A DNA stretch of 19,418 nt from Candidatus Hydrogenedens sp. (GTDB lineage Bacteria; Hydrogenedentota; Hydrogenedentia; Hydrogenedentales; Hydrogenedentaceae): contig DAOSUS010000054.1 in the NCBI GenBank assembly GCA_035378955.1, positions 1 to 19,418 of the forward strand, written 5' to 3'. Below, piece after piece: positions 8,081 through 16,042 of this stretch. The notes beneath the pieces are model-generated. The model was given only the letters and a program-made list of their open reading frames with translations, made no database searches and was not told the DNA's origin. Each line of letters opens with the position of its first letter. Positions within the stretch are counted from its first letter, which is position 1. A program made the translations under genes and the position numbers.

Positions 8081-8911
8081 GTGTGGGAAGATGACAAAAA
8101 AATGACATTTACAGAACATCTGGCGGAGTTAAGGATACGGATTATCCGCTCCGGAGTAGCGGTGATTATCGCAATGGTTGTCTGTTATATTTTTTCTAAC
8201 ACTATTTTAGAAGGCTTACAGAAGCCATTAACTTTATTAAAAGACTTAGGGATTGTGGTTTTCTCGGATAATCAAACGAAAAACAACCCTGAAAATTCTA
8301 CTGAAAATGCTGGCAATAGTCCCGAAAATAAAAAGAGTTCTGATGAAATAAAGATGGTAGTTTTAAACCCTTTTGAAATCGTAATTTTAAAATTTAAAGT
8401 TGCAGGTTACGGGGGATTAATATTGGCTTTGCCTTATATAATATGGCAGGCATGTGCTTTTGTTTTCCCGGGACTAAAACCGAATGAAAGGAAACTGGTA
8501 AAAGTTATACTATTTGGTTGTAGTTCTTTAGGTATTATTGGTGTTATTGTCGCTTATTTTGGCGTAATACCTCTGGTTATCCCTTATTTATTGCAATGGA
8601 TACCTCCGGGTTGGGATATTCAGTTACGGGCCAATGAAACGCTTTCTATTATCGTTTTACTGCTCTTTGGATTTGCCCTCGCTTTTCAATTTCCTATGGT
8701 AATATTAGCATTAGTATATCTTGATTTATTAAATCCAGACACCTTGCGGAAACTTCGGAAATATGTCATCGTTGGTTTAAGTATTGTTTCGGCTGTCCTA
8801 ACACCACCTGACCCTATTTCTATGATAATTATGTTGGTCCCTTTAGTTGTGTTATATGAAATTAGTATCTGGGCATCTTATTTAATTCGGAAAAAACCGC
8901 AAACTTTATAA
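8081..8911 (+). CDS. tatC: Sec-independent protein translocase TatC with an enlarged first periplasmic loop
   Basis: TatC is the multi-spanning inner-membrane receptor that binds twin-arginine signal peptides of folded proteins. The 276 residues begin at a GTG (8081) with AAAGGA about 10 bases upstream; an ATG at 8102 (MTFTEHL) is an alternative start. Typical motifs are present: HLAELRIR at 13-20, the conserved FPGLKPNER near 129-137 after the second membrane helix, FGFALAFQFPM at 196-206, TPPDP at 241-245 and Glu260 in the last helix. Six membrane helices are visible. The loop between helices 1 and 2 carries an extra Asn/Glu/Lys/Ser-rich stretch of about 30 residues (about 62-91), not typical of the compact E. 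coli-type loop. The stop is 17 bases before the tatB-like start, so the two genes are co-transcribed. Confidence 0.93.
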   Translation: MWEDDKKMTFTEHLAELRIRIIRSGVAVIIAMVVCYIFSNTILEGLQKPLTLLKDLGIVVFSDNQTKNNPENSTENAGNSPENKKSSDEIKMVVLNPFEIVILKFKVAGYGGLILALPYIIWQACAFVFPGLKPNERKLVKVILFGCSSLGIIGVIVAYFGVIPLVIPYLLQWIPPGWDIQLRANETLSIIVLLLFGFALAFQFPMVILALVYLDLLNPDTLRKLRKYVIVGLSIVSAVLTPPDPISMIIMLVPLVVLYEISIWASYLIRKKPQTL

Positions 8912-8928
8912 TAATAGGAGCATACCCG

Positions 8929-9498
8929 ATGGTAGGCGTTGGTTTTACAGAGATGATAATCATTGCAGGGATTGCTCTTGTTGTTTTGGGACCGGAAAAA
9001 TTTCCGGAATTCGCAAAAATAGCAATTCGTGCTATTCGTGATATACGCGGTTATTTCGATGAAGTGAAAACAGAGATTGCTAAGGAAGTCAAACCCTTAG
9101 AAAAAGAACTGAATGAGTTGACTAAAAAAAGTAATGAACTATATCGCGAAATATTAACAGAAACCGACCCCTCTTATACCTCCAAAGGTTATACACCGTC
9201 AACGAATTATGTGGAACATTCTTATCAGACCGATACGGATATAGCAAAGAAGGAAGAAAAACAAGACAGTATTACTTCGGAAGGGATATCTGGTGATACA
9301 GACGCAAGTAATATGGAAATCACCTCTAATGATAATCAAGAAATAGCAGAACCTTATGACCCGGATATCCCACAGGCAGATTTACAAAAAATGACCCAGG
9401 CAACTCCCCATAATGATGAAGAAGCTCGTGAAGCAAAAGAAGAAACAGATATTGATAATCAAAATAATATTCAATTTCCTGAACGATTAGACGGATAA
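8929..9498 (+). CDS. tatB: Sec-independent protein translocase subunit of the TatA/TatB family (TatB-like)
   Basis: TatB works with TatC as signal-peptide receptor; TatA forms the passage. The 189-residue protein has the family N-terminus: a single short membrane helix (MIIIAGIALVVL, about 9-20), the Gly-Pro hinge at 21-22 and an amphipathic helix (EKFPEFAKIAIRAIRDIRGYF, about 23-43). Glu8 in the GFTEMI context and the long charged helix at about 44-75 favour TatB over TatA. Residues about 76-189 form a long, acidic, Ser/Thr/Asp/Glu-rich tail that looks disordered. An AATAGGAG site sits 8 bases upstream of the ATG, and the gene follows tatC by 17 bases. Only this one TatA/B-type gene is present here; a separate TatA may exist elsewhere, or this protein may do both jobs. 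Confidence 0.88.
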   Translation: MVGVGFTEMIIIAGIALVVLGPEKFPEFAKIAIRAIRDIRGYFDEVKTEIAKEVKPLEKELNELTKKSNELYREILTETDPSYTSKGYTPSTNYVEHSYQTDTDIAKKEEKQDSITSEGISGDTDASNMEITSNDNQEIAEPYDPDIPQADLQKMTQATPHNDEEAREAKEETDIDNQNNIQFPERLDG

Positions 9499-9546
9499 AA
9501 TACTTAATTTGATAACGGGGGATATACTTTAACTTTGATATGTTTC

Positions 9547-10047
9547 TTAGTCTCTTTTCCTGCTTCGGCTTTGACGAATCGCATTCGCTTTATAAAACAG
9601 GGCAGGTTCAATGATGGGGTCGTGTAATCCTTCTGTTTCAATTCCACCGAAACAGACCCGTCCACGATAGGTGCGATTGGAAAGGATAATGGATATTGCC
9701 TGTCGAGACCATTTCTTGCCCTGACGAGTAAAAATCCCTTTGGAGTGCAGATATTCTACAACCCTGCCTGTGCTACGCATTCGTATATATTCACGGAAAA
9801 TCATACGGACAATTTCTGCTTCATAGTCATCAACAACTAAAGGTTTCTCTCCTTCTTCACCACGACGATAGCCATACGGAGCCGGACCGGTTCCATATCT
9901 TCCCTGTTGAACGGAGGCTATCTGCCCACGACGCACCCGTTCTCCATGAGTTAAATTTTTCTTCATTGAAGATTCCTGTTCTTTTAGCGGAATTATCTCC
10001 TCAATGTTTATTTTGTTCTTGATTTCCTCTTTGCGCAACTTACTCAT
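9547..10047 (-). CDS. Stand-alone 'Recombinase' DNA-binding domain protein lacking the serine-recombinase catalytic domain
   Basis: 166 residues. From about residue 35 to 133 the protein matches the Recombinase domain of large serine recombinases (Pfam family Recombinase): RYGTGPAPYGYRR, DDYEAEIVRMIFREY, LHSKGIFTRQGKKWSRQAI and ILSNRTYRGR. The following IIEPALFYKANAIRQ resembles the junction where the zinc-ribbon domain would start, but the protein ends there with a basic RSRKRD. The N-terminal resolvase domain with its serine nucleophile is absent; a 34-residue charged helix replaces it. A plausible ribosome site (AGGACGGG) precedes the ATG, and the frame is intact from start to stop. That argues for a maintained protein, or a clean truncation, rather than a decaying pseudogene. 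It could be a DNA-binding regulator or a remnant of a mobile element. It is convergent with tatB and divergent from the membrane-protein gene. Confidence 0.75.
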   Translation of the reverse strand: MSKLRKEEIKNKINIEEIIPLKEQESSMKKNLTHGERVRRGQIASVQQGRYGTGPAPYGYRRGEEGEKPLVVDDYEAEIVRMIFREYIRMRSTGRVVEYLHSKGIFTRQGKKWSRQAISIILSNRTYRGRVCFGGIETEGLHDPIIEPALFYKANAIRQSRSRKRD

Positions 10048-10129
10048 AATATCCCGTCCTATTCCTACTTATTTTTATTATGTATGACAACTATTTATCA
10101 TTTAACATGCCCAAAATTATAATTTCGAT

Positions 10130-10157
10130 TTGTAATCTAATGTATATAGTTTATAAC
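10130..10157 (+). promoter_or_regulatory. Possible promoter for the unknown membrane protein
   Basis: In the A+T-rich 179-base gap between two divergent genes, TTGTAA at 10130-10135 is followed by 16 bases and TATAAC at 10152-10157. This gives a leader of about 80 bases to the ATG at 10239. It is a motif match only, and the whole interval is so A+T-rich that chance matches are expected. Confidence 0.25.
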
Positions 10158-10238
10158 ATTTTTACATAAATGTCAAGAAAAAATATAGCGTAATTCCTAA
10201 TTTTATTAGAAAACTTTTTCACTCGTTTGGTTTCAAAA

Positions 10239-11255
10239 ATGATTGTAAAATATTTCAATATTATAACTCAGGTAGTACATTTCGCCGTAGTATTCCTCTG
10301 CTCTTATATTATTGCAGTATATGTTGAGCCTATCATTTATATAATAGGCTATCTACCTATCGAAACAGGCAATATATTCTGGGTATATTTCTCTATAATA
10401 TCGTCCTTTTGTCTTATACAAGTTTTATTTCGTGGGCTATTACAATTACTATTTTCTGCGCCAATGATAGCAACATCCTTCGTGGACATTATATCCTTTT
10501 CCCCTTGTCTTATTCTGGTCGGAGATATGACGGGGTACTTTTCCGAAATTCCATATATACCAGAACGGATTGCTCCTCTTTTTTATTTATGCGTTTTTAC
10601 CGCCTTACATCTCTTTTTTAAGTTAATAACTCTTTTTACATCCATATACGGAAAAGCCAATTCCCGCTGGTTTTCATTATGCTGGTTTCTTATTGCTTTT
10701 TTACTTACCTATACATCCCTAGTGGGATTTATACAATGGAAGTATAGCCTGATACAACATCGTTTCTTTCAGGTTAAAACATCCCCTGTGGTTTTAGATA
10801 ATGCAGGTCGGATAATGACTACGGAACTTCCAGAAGGGAGTTTTTTAATACAACCTATTTTTGCTTCAAGTGATAAAAATTGCCAATGCTTCATCCGTGC
10901 TGGAAATAAATTCTTATCCACAACAAATATTTTTCTGTATATCCTTTTTCTTGATAAGAGCCTATCTCCGTGTATTGTTCCTTTACAGGTTTCACGGGAT
11001 ACATGGACAGAAATATGCCTGAATGATTACCTCCCTGAACAGCAGTCTAATTTCATTATTTCATGGTCAAGTTATCGCCTGCCCGTTTTTATTGTTCGAC
11101 ATGGGTTAGCTCCTCAATTCTCACTAAAATCATTAGAGGAGGCTCGTAATTTTTTATTTTCCCCTCAGAAAACAGAAAAAGCGATATATAAGTCTATTTA
11201 TATTGATGGACCTTATTGTTCAAAAGAGGTTACAGGTGAAGTTATAGTTAAATAA
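10239..11255 (+). CDS. Multi-pass membrane protein with a beta-rich C-terminal domain, unknown function
   Basis: About 338 residues from the ATG at 10239; an in-frame TTG at 10227 would add four residues. Neither has a ribosome site. The first half holds about five hydrophobic segments, counted from the ATG at about 8-36, 44-64, 70-95, 112-136 and 144-164. The second half (about 166-338) has no membrane segment and looks beta-rich, with Cys at about 218 and 220 (KNCQCFIRAG). The last membrane helix probably places it outside the inner membrane. I recognise no family. The gene stands alone: the divergent neighbour is the recombinase-domain protein, and metF starts 255 bases downstream. Poor start signals and its position beside a recombinase fragment are compatible with acquisition by transfer, but I have not computed codon use. 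Confidence 0.65.
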   Translation: MIVKYFNIITQVVHFAVVFLCSYIIAVYVEPIIYIIGYLPIETGNIFWVYFSIISSFCLIQVLFRGLLQLLFSAPMIATSFVDIISFSPCLILVGDMTGYFSEIPYIPERIAPLFYLCVFTALHLFFKLITLFTSIYGKANSRWFSLCWFLIAFLLTYTSLVGFIQWKYSLIQHRFFQVKTSPVVLDNAGRIMTTELPEGSFLIQPIFASSDKNCQCFIRAGNKFLSTTNIFLYILFLDKSLSPCIVPLQVSRDTWTEICLNDYLPEQQSNFIISWSSYRLPVFIVRHGLAPQFSLKSLEEARNFLFSPQKTEKAIYKSIYIDGPYCSKEVTGEVIVK

Positions 11256-11510
11256 GTGGAACAATTAGAATACATGACGAACACATGGCTTTAAAGTTTC
11301 CATAATATCACGAAGGACACAAACATACACGAATAAAAAACAAATAGGGAAATCCCTCATGTATTGGGGGCATAGTTGGAAATCTCATTCTATAAAAATA
11401 TAAATCTATTACCTATCTCTTATCGTTTTCAAATAAGGTAAGAATTTGTTCTAAAAAATTCATTATAATTAAAACATTGTAAAAATATAATTACAGGACA
11501 AATAATAGAT
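11256..11510. other. Intergenic region before metF
   Basis: 255 A+T-rich bases without a credible gene. TATAAT at 11486-11491 could be the -10 element for the metF operon, but no good -35 hexamer lies 16-18 bases upstream. CACGAAGGACACAAACATAC (from 11309), followed by ACGAAT, has an irregular CACGAA-type repetition. AGGGAAATCCCT near 11346-11357 is a short palindrome with too small a loop to be a terminator. I found no riboswitch: in particular the SAM, cobalamin and tetrahydrofolate consensus cores are absent. Confidence 0.5.
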
Positions 11511-12395
11511 ATGGATTTAGTTTCGCTTTATAAAAAGGGCAAGCCTATAGTTTCGTTTGAATTTTTCCCGCCAAAGACATGGCAGGGCATTGCAGAATTA
11601 TATGAGCATTTTCATGAATTGATGAAATGCAATCCTGGTTATATAACTTGCACATACGGGGCGGGTGGAAATACACCCCTTGATAAGGCTCAGAAGCGAA
11701 CCTTGGAAGTGTTGCGCTGGGTAAGGGGGGACTATCCGAATATCCCTGTGGTTTCTCATCTGACCTGTGTGAACGCAACTCAGGCAGATTTGCGAAATTA
11801 CCTATATAAAGTTAAGGAATTATCTGCTTCAGGAATTGTGGCTTTGCGTGGAGATGCTCCCGACAAAAAACAGATGTTTGTTCCACCTCCCAATGGTTTT
11901 CGATATGCAGTCGAACTGGTGCGATTGATTAAATCCGAATTTTCGGAGTTTAATATCCTCGTTGGGGGATACCCAGAAAAACATCCGGAGGCTCCAAGTT
12001 TAGAGGAAGATATCCAGCACTTAAAAGAAAAAGTAGATGCAGGTGGCGAAATTATTCTTACACAATTGTTTTACAACAACGAGGATTTTTATCGCTTTCG
12101 TGATTTGTGTGAAAAAATTGGAATAGATGTGCCGATTGTTCCTGGTATATTGCCTGTTACCAATCTGGCACAGGTAAAAAGGATTACATCTTTGTGTGGT
12201 GCGAAACTTACACCGGTCTTGCTGGAGCGATTGGAAAAACATGAAAAAGATGAAGAGGGTCAATTTTCCGTAGGCGTCTATTATGCCACTCGACAGGTGG
12301 AAGATTTAATTCAACAGGGCGTACCGGGCGTCCATTTTTATGTATTAAATAAATCACGGGCAGCGGCGCATATTTGTCGTGCCCTTACCTTGTAA
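11511..12395 (+). CDS. metF: 5,10-methylenetetrahydrofolate reductase (MetF)
   Basis: MetF is a FAD-containing TIM-barrel enzyme that reduces 5,10-methylene-THF to 5-methyl-THF, the methyl donor for methionine synthesis or, in reverse, an oxidation step in methyl use. The 294-residue length is normal for bacteria. Family motifs are clear: SFEFFPPK at 15-22 with the catalytic-type Glu17, TYGAGG at 48-53, HLTC at 83-86, LRGD at 112-115 (Asp115 near the flavin), GYPEKHPEA at 153-161, TQLFYN at 184-189, PGILPVTN at 211-218 and GVPGVHFYVLN close to the C-terminus. The ATG has a weak AGGA 12 bases upstream. It is the first gene of an apparent operon: the MtaA-like gene begins 39 bases after its stop. 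This pairing suggests a methyl-transfer role beyond simple methionine synthesis; that is inference. Confidence 0.95.
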   Translation: MDLVSLYKKGKPIVSFEFFPPKTWQGIAELYEHFHELMKCNPGYITCTYGAGGNTPLDKAQKRTLEVLRWVRGDYPNIPVVSHLTCVNATQADLRNYLYKVKELSASGIVALRGDAPDKKQMFVPPPNGFRYAVELVRLIKSEFSEFNILVGGYPEKHPEAPSLEEDIQHLKEKVDAGGEIILTQLFYNNEDFYRFRDLCEKIGIDVPIVPGILPVTNLAQVKRITSLCGAKLTPVLLERLEKHEKDEEGQFSVGVYYATRQVEDLIQQGVPGVHFYVLNKSRAAAHICRALTL

Positions 12396-12434
12396 TAACC
12401 GTCAAACCTTTCCGACACAAAATAGGAAAAAACA

Positions 12435-13463
12435 ATGCTATTTTTAGACACTGTAAAAAGTTCCGAAAAAATATTATGCGCTCCCTTTGCAAGTTTTCCC
12501 GGTACGGCACTAACTAACTCCACAGTAAAAGAAAACCTCAATAACGGTGAATTACAGGCAACAAGTATCATCGCTCTGCAAAAGATTTGTGATTTTGATG
12601 TTGTTTTTCCCATGATGGATTTGACTGTGGAAGCAGAGGCAATGGGAGCCTGTATTAATTGGGAGATTGACGAACTCCCCGCTGTAACTGGAAAAACAAT
12701 CATAGATGCCAATGATGTGAAAAGTTTGCCCATTCCTGAAATTGGGGAGGGAAACAGATTGGGTGTTTTTGTAGAAACATGCAAAAAACTGAAAATAGAA
12801 TTTTCGGATAAATGGGTTTGGGGGTATATTCTTGGTCCTTTTTCTATTGCAGGTCGTTTGATGGGAATGACAGAGATTTCTATTGCCTTAAAACTGGAGC
12901 CCGAACTTGTTCATCAAGTATTGGAAAAAGTAACGGCCCTGATAGAGAAATATGCCTATGCACTACTGGATACAGGAATTGATGGATTGGTAATACTTGA
13001 ACCGGCATCAGGGATGTTGGACGAAAACGATGCAAATGAATTTTCCAATAATTATATAAAGAGAATAGTCAACTTAATTAAAGACAAAGGAAAAATCCCA
13101 GTTTTACATAATTGTGGAAGAATTCTTCATCTTGTTGAGAGCCTTTGTGCCACAGGGATACAGGCGTTGCATGTAGGTTCGGTAACGGAACCTTATGATA
13201 TTTATCCACGCGTCCCCGAAAATATTGTTTTAATGGGAAATTTAAACCCGACAGAAATATTCTTACGAGGCACACCTGAAAAAGTTTGTGAAGCAACTAT
13301 AAATTTGCTCACACAGATGGCCGTATATAACCGATTTGTAATATCTTCCGGATGTGATATTCCACCGGGGACACCCATAGAAAATTTGAAAGCGTTTAAA
13401 GATGCGGTAATCTCCATAAAGCGTTCTATTAATAGCAACCAACAAAAGGTAATATTAAAATGA
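12435..13463 (+). CDS. Uroporphyrinogen-decarboxylase-fold protein of the MtaA/MtbA corrinoid methyltransferase type
   Basis: The 342-residue TIM barrel belongs to the URO-D superfamily. Its conserved cysteines match the zinc site of methylcobamide:coenzyme M methyltransferases (MtaA, MtbA): His-x-Cys in VLHNCGRI at 223-230 (His225, Cys227) and a distant Cys307 in SSGCDIPPGTP. In those enzymes the zinc activates the thiol that accepts a methyl group from a corrinoid protein. True heme-pathway HemE lacks this motif, so HemE is unlikely. MGNLNP at 267-272 and ILEPASG at 187-193 also fit the family. AGGA lies 7 bases before the ATG. The stop overlaps the next start as ATGA (13460-13463). Next to metF, the physiological acceptor or donor may be tetrahydrofolate rather than coenzyme M. 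The substrate cannot be read from the sequence, and no corrinoid protein is nearby. Confidence 0.85.
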   Translation: MLFLDTVKSSEKILCAPFASFPGTALTNSTVKENLNNGELQATSIIALQKICDFDVVFPMMDLTVEAEAMGACINWEIDELPAVTGKTIIDANDVKSLPIPEIGEGNRLGVFVETCKKLKIEFSDKWVWGYILGPFSIAGRLMGMTEISIALKLEPELVHQVLEKVTALIEKYAYALLDTGIDGLVILEPASGMLDENDANEFSNNYIKRIVNLIKDKGKIPVLHNCGRILHLVESLCATGIQALHVGSVTEPYDIYPRVPENIVLMGNLNPTEIFLRGTPEKVCEATINLLTQMAVYNRFVISSGCDIPPGTPIENLKAFKDAVISIKRSINSNQQKVILK

Positions 13464-16021
13464 CACGCATTGATGGGATAATAATCGGTTTTTTACTCTT
13501 CTTTATTCTCTTCCCTTTTCTTTTATTGGCTCAAACAGACGATACGGAGATGAGGGAATGGATTGATGCTTCCTCCTATCGGGATATGGGTATCGTTATC
13601 CCGGAAAATGCATCTCCTACCCTTCAACACGCTGCAGAAATTTTCAAAAAATATTGGGAGGCTTGCACACATCGCCCCATTGCGATTTCTACCTTAAATC
13701 AAGGGCTTATTAATATCTGGTTAGGGGCAGAACTTTGCACGAAGGAATGGATTACCCCGGAAGAACTGGAAGAACTCGGAGATGAAGGTTTCATAATACG
13801 TACCTACACACCCGCAAGGAAATATGCCCAAAAAGGTGTTGCAAAACAGTTACTCATTTGCGGGAAAACAGATATAGGAACTCTTCATGGGGTTTATACT
13901 TTTTTGGAACGCTATTTAAATGTAGCATGGTTATCGGCTTCTTATATCCACAAACCGTCTTTAGGTTATCGGCTCAAAGAGATAGATTATAAATTTTTAC
14001 CTCATTTTGAATATCGCGTTTTCCTTTCGGACTTGCCGGAATTTAAGATGGAAGGTGATAGGAAAGAAGGTCTCCATTTATCCCTATCTGTACAAGAAGA
14101 TGATTTTATACCTATACCTATTTACCCATGTTTTTATACGGAAGAAGGCTCTAAAAACACAGCAGAACTGGAAACAAAAGTATTCCATCCTCAGCGTCCC
14201 ATATGCTTCCTTTCCGAAGAGACAAAGCAAATTTTTATAAACTTTATGAAAAAGCAAATAGAATTACATCCTCATCGGAAACTGTGGACAATTGATGCAG
14301 GAAACCCGGAAATAAATTCTTGTCCATGTAAAAATTGTCAGGAACAGGTTGAAACAACAAAGTCGCCAGCAGCTCCTTTATTAAAAATGTTAAACGATGT
14401 AATTGTGACTTTGGAGAAACTTTACCCGGAAAAAGATTTGCGATTTTGCCTCTCCTTAAAATACGGTATGAGAAAAGCCCCAAATAATATGCAAATTCAT
14501 AACAAAATATTCATTGCCCTTTCCACAGATACCTGTGATGTTGCTCACGCAATAGATGACCCTATATCTCAAACCAATGCATGTTTCATTAATGATTTGA
14601 AAGGTTGGCGTAATCTTACTTCTAACTTACTCATACGATACTATGTAGGAACGAATTATTACTGTGGTTTGTTTCATCAACCCGAATTATTTAATTTTCA
14701 AAAAAATATTCAGACCTTTGACCGCTATCAGGTTCGGGGAATTATTATTTGCACCCCATCCCAGCAGCTATTTCCATTTACTGAATTTGGTGCTTTGAAA
14801 TCTTATTTATTGGCGAGACTGATATGGGACCCAGATTTAATTTGGGAAGAAGAGGTAAATCATTTTTTGAATTTATACTACGGACCGGCAGGTGTTAAGT
14901 TTGCCGAATTTCTTAATTATCAAAAGGACTTTGTTAAGAAAAATAATGTGAAATGCCACATTTACCAGAAAGTTCCTTGGTGGAATGTAGATTATGCTTC
15001 CAATGCAGGGAAAATAATCCAGCAAACAATAAACATGTCTTTTTTCGCTCAGGATATTTATAATCATGTGTTGCAAACTTCTATACCGTTAAATTATTCC
15101 GCCTTAATTGGCCCGCCCGATATTCAAATTCAAGAGGATAGATTTTTAGAAATGCGTCCTGCCCTAATCCAGGAGGAGGATTTCTGGAAGAGTTTGGATA
15201 AGATAGAAAGCCTTTCACAAAAAGGTTCTAATCTGTCTTATCGTAAAGTTATCCCTGATTTAATGTGTTCAAAACAATTTCCCGAACGCTCTTCCCTATT
15301 CCAAAAATATACTTTGAAAAATGAGTATTCTACTCTATGGGTTTTACCCGAAAATAAGGGAGCCATTATTCGCATGCAAGATGTATCATCAGGTATGGAA
15401 TACCTATCTGCTTTTCAGAAAGGGGTAAATCCATATTCGTTGTGGAATGAATATCAAGACATATCTGATACAGGTTGTGGAATTCCCTTTTCTATGGACT
15501 GTATTGTGAAAGAGGCGGATAACAATAAGATTACCATTGAGAGGGAAATCAGGAAAGATGTGTTTTTACGACGAAAAATAATTCTGGGAGATAATGGAGA
15601 AATTATTTTGGAATATACCTGTGATAATCGAAGCCCTCATGAGGAAAAGATTTCGTTTTATATCGTTCCACGATTTATCTTAAACGAAGATGATAAAACC
15701 ATAGAAGTATGGAGTAATAACAATCAAAAATGGGAAAGAGCCAAACAGATAGCCCTCGCCTATCAGCCTTTTACTTATAATTTGGAAAATATTCATAAAG
15801 AAAACATAACGGGTATGGGAATTTACTATTGTGATAAAGGGGTATTTCTCAAATTAGAATTACAGCAATTACCTGCAGAACATATTGATTGCATGTTCGA
15901 TTATTCTTATTACGATGGATATATCGCCCCTATAATGAATATTCACCCGACAATATCCTCTCAACAAACCTGTTCCTTTTCTCTTCATTGCCAGACTCAG
16001 AAACAATTACCAAACCTTTGA
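13460..16021 (+). CDS. Secreted DUF4838 / alpha-glucuronidase-like (GH67 N-terminal) protein
   Basis: 853 residues. An N-terminal Sec signal peptide (hydrophobic residues about 6-23, cleavage likely after LLLA) exports it. Residues about 40-165 resemble the GH67 alpha-glucuronidase N-terminal domain (LICGKTDIGTLHGVYTFLER at 132-151). Residues about 190-490 match DUF4838: CPCKNC at 288-293, LNDVIVTLEKLYPEKDLRF, a Gly-Trp with a later RYYVG, SYLLARLIWDPDL at 448-460 and NLYYGPAG at 471-478. About 600-853 is beta-rich and may be a galactose-mutarotase-like or carbohydrate-binding sandwich. DUF4838 proteins are presumed glycan-active, but their substrates are mostly unknown. The ATG overlaps the stop of the MtaA-like gene (ATGA), so translation is probably coupled. 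Pairing a secreted glycan protein with two cytoplasmic one-carbon proteins is unusual. Confidence 0.88.
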   Translation: MTRIDGIIIGFLLFFILFPFLLLAQTDDTEMREWIDASSYRDMGIVIPENASPTLQHAAEIFKKYWEACTHRPIAISTLNQGLINIWLGAELCTKEWITPEELEELGDEGFIIRTYTPARKYAQKGVAKQLLICGKTDIGTLHGVYTFLERYLNVAWLSASYIHKPSLGYRLKEIDYKFLPHFEYRVFLSDLPEFKMEGDRKEGLHLSLSVQEDDFIPIPIYPCFYTEEGSKNTAELETKVFHPQRPICFLSEETKQIFINFMKKQIELHPHRKLWTIDAGNPEINSCPCKNCQEQVETTKSPAAPLLKMLNDVIVTLEKLYPEKDLRFCLSLKYGMRKAPNNMQIHNKIFIALSTDTCDVAHAIDDPISQTNACFINDLKGWRNLTSNLLIRYYVGTNYYCGLFHQPELFNFQKNIQTFDRYQVRGIIICTPSQQLFPFTEFGALKSYLLARLIWDPDLIWEEEVNHFLNLYYGPAGVKFAEFLNYQKDFVKKNNVKCHIYQKVPWWNVDYASNAGKIIQQTINMSFFAQDIYNHVLQTSIPLNYSALIGPPDIQIQEDRFLEMRPALIQEEDFWKSLDKIESLSQKGSNLSYRKVIPDLMCSKQFPERSSLFQKYTLKNEYSTLWVLPENKGAIIRMQDVSSGMEYLSAFQKGVNPYSLWNEYQDISDTGCGIPFSMDCIVKEADNNKITIEREIRKDVFLRRKIILGDNGEIILEYTCDNRSPHEEKISFYIVPRFILNEDDKTIEVWSNNNQKWERAKQIALAYQPFTYNLENIHKENITGMGIYYCDKGVFLKLELQQLPAEHIDCMFDYSYYDGYIAPIMNIHPTISSQQTCSFSLHCQTQKQLPNL

Positions 16022-16042
16022 AGTAAGAGATATTTTTTACTT
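16021..16042. terminator. Weak inverted repeat between convergent genes
   Basis: AAGTAA at 16021-16026 and TTACTT at 16037-16042 form a 6-base-pair stem with a 10-base loop in the 15-base gap between the DUF4838 gene and the convergent methyltransferase gene. On the plus strand it is followed by TCCTTTTTTG. The stem has one G-C pair, so termination would be inefficient. The position fits a shared terminator; the strength does not. Confidence 0.25.

Noticed and set aside
11344..11358. AGGGAAATCCCT palindrome as a terminator
   Set aside because: The loop would be too small for the full stem, and no T-run follows.
11411..11440. Possible SAM-I riboswitch core (CTCTTATC) upstream of metF
   Set aside because: Only the first few bases match; the GGAGGGA and GATGAAACC core elements are absent downstream.
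12338..12784. 148-residue minus-strand open frame opposite the metF/URO-D junction
   Set aside because: It is antisense to two well-supported genes, with no recognisable motif.
12435..13463. HemE (heme-pathway uroporphyrinogen decarboxylase)
   Set aside because: The His-x-Cys...Cys zinc motif and the metF neighbourhood point to the MtaA/MtbA type; the typical HemE N-terminal arginine motif is not seen.
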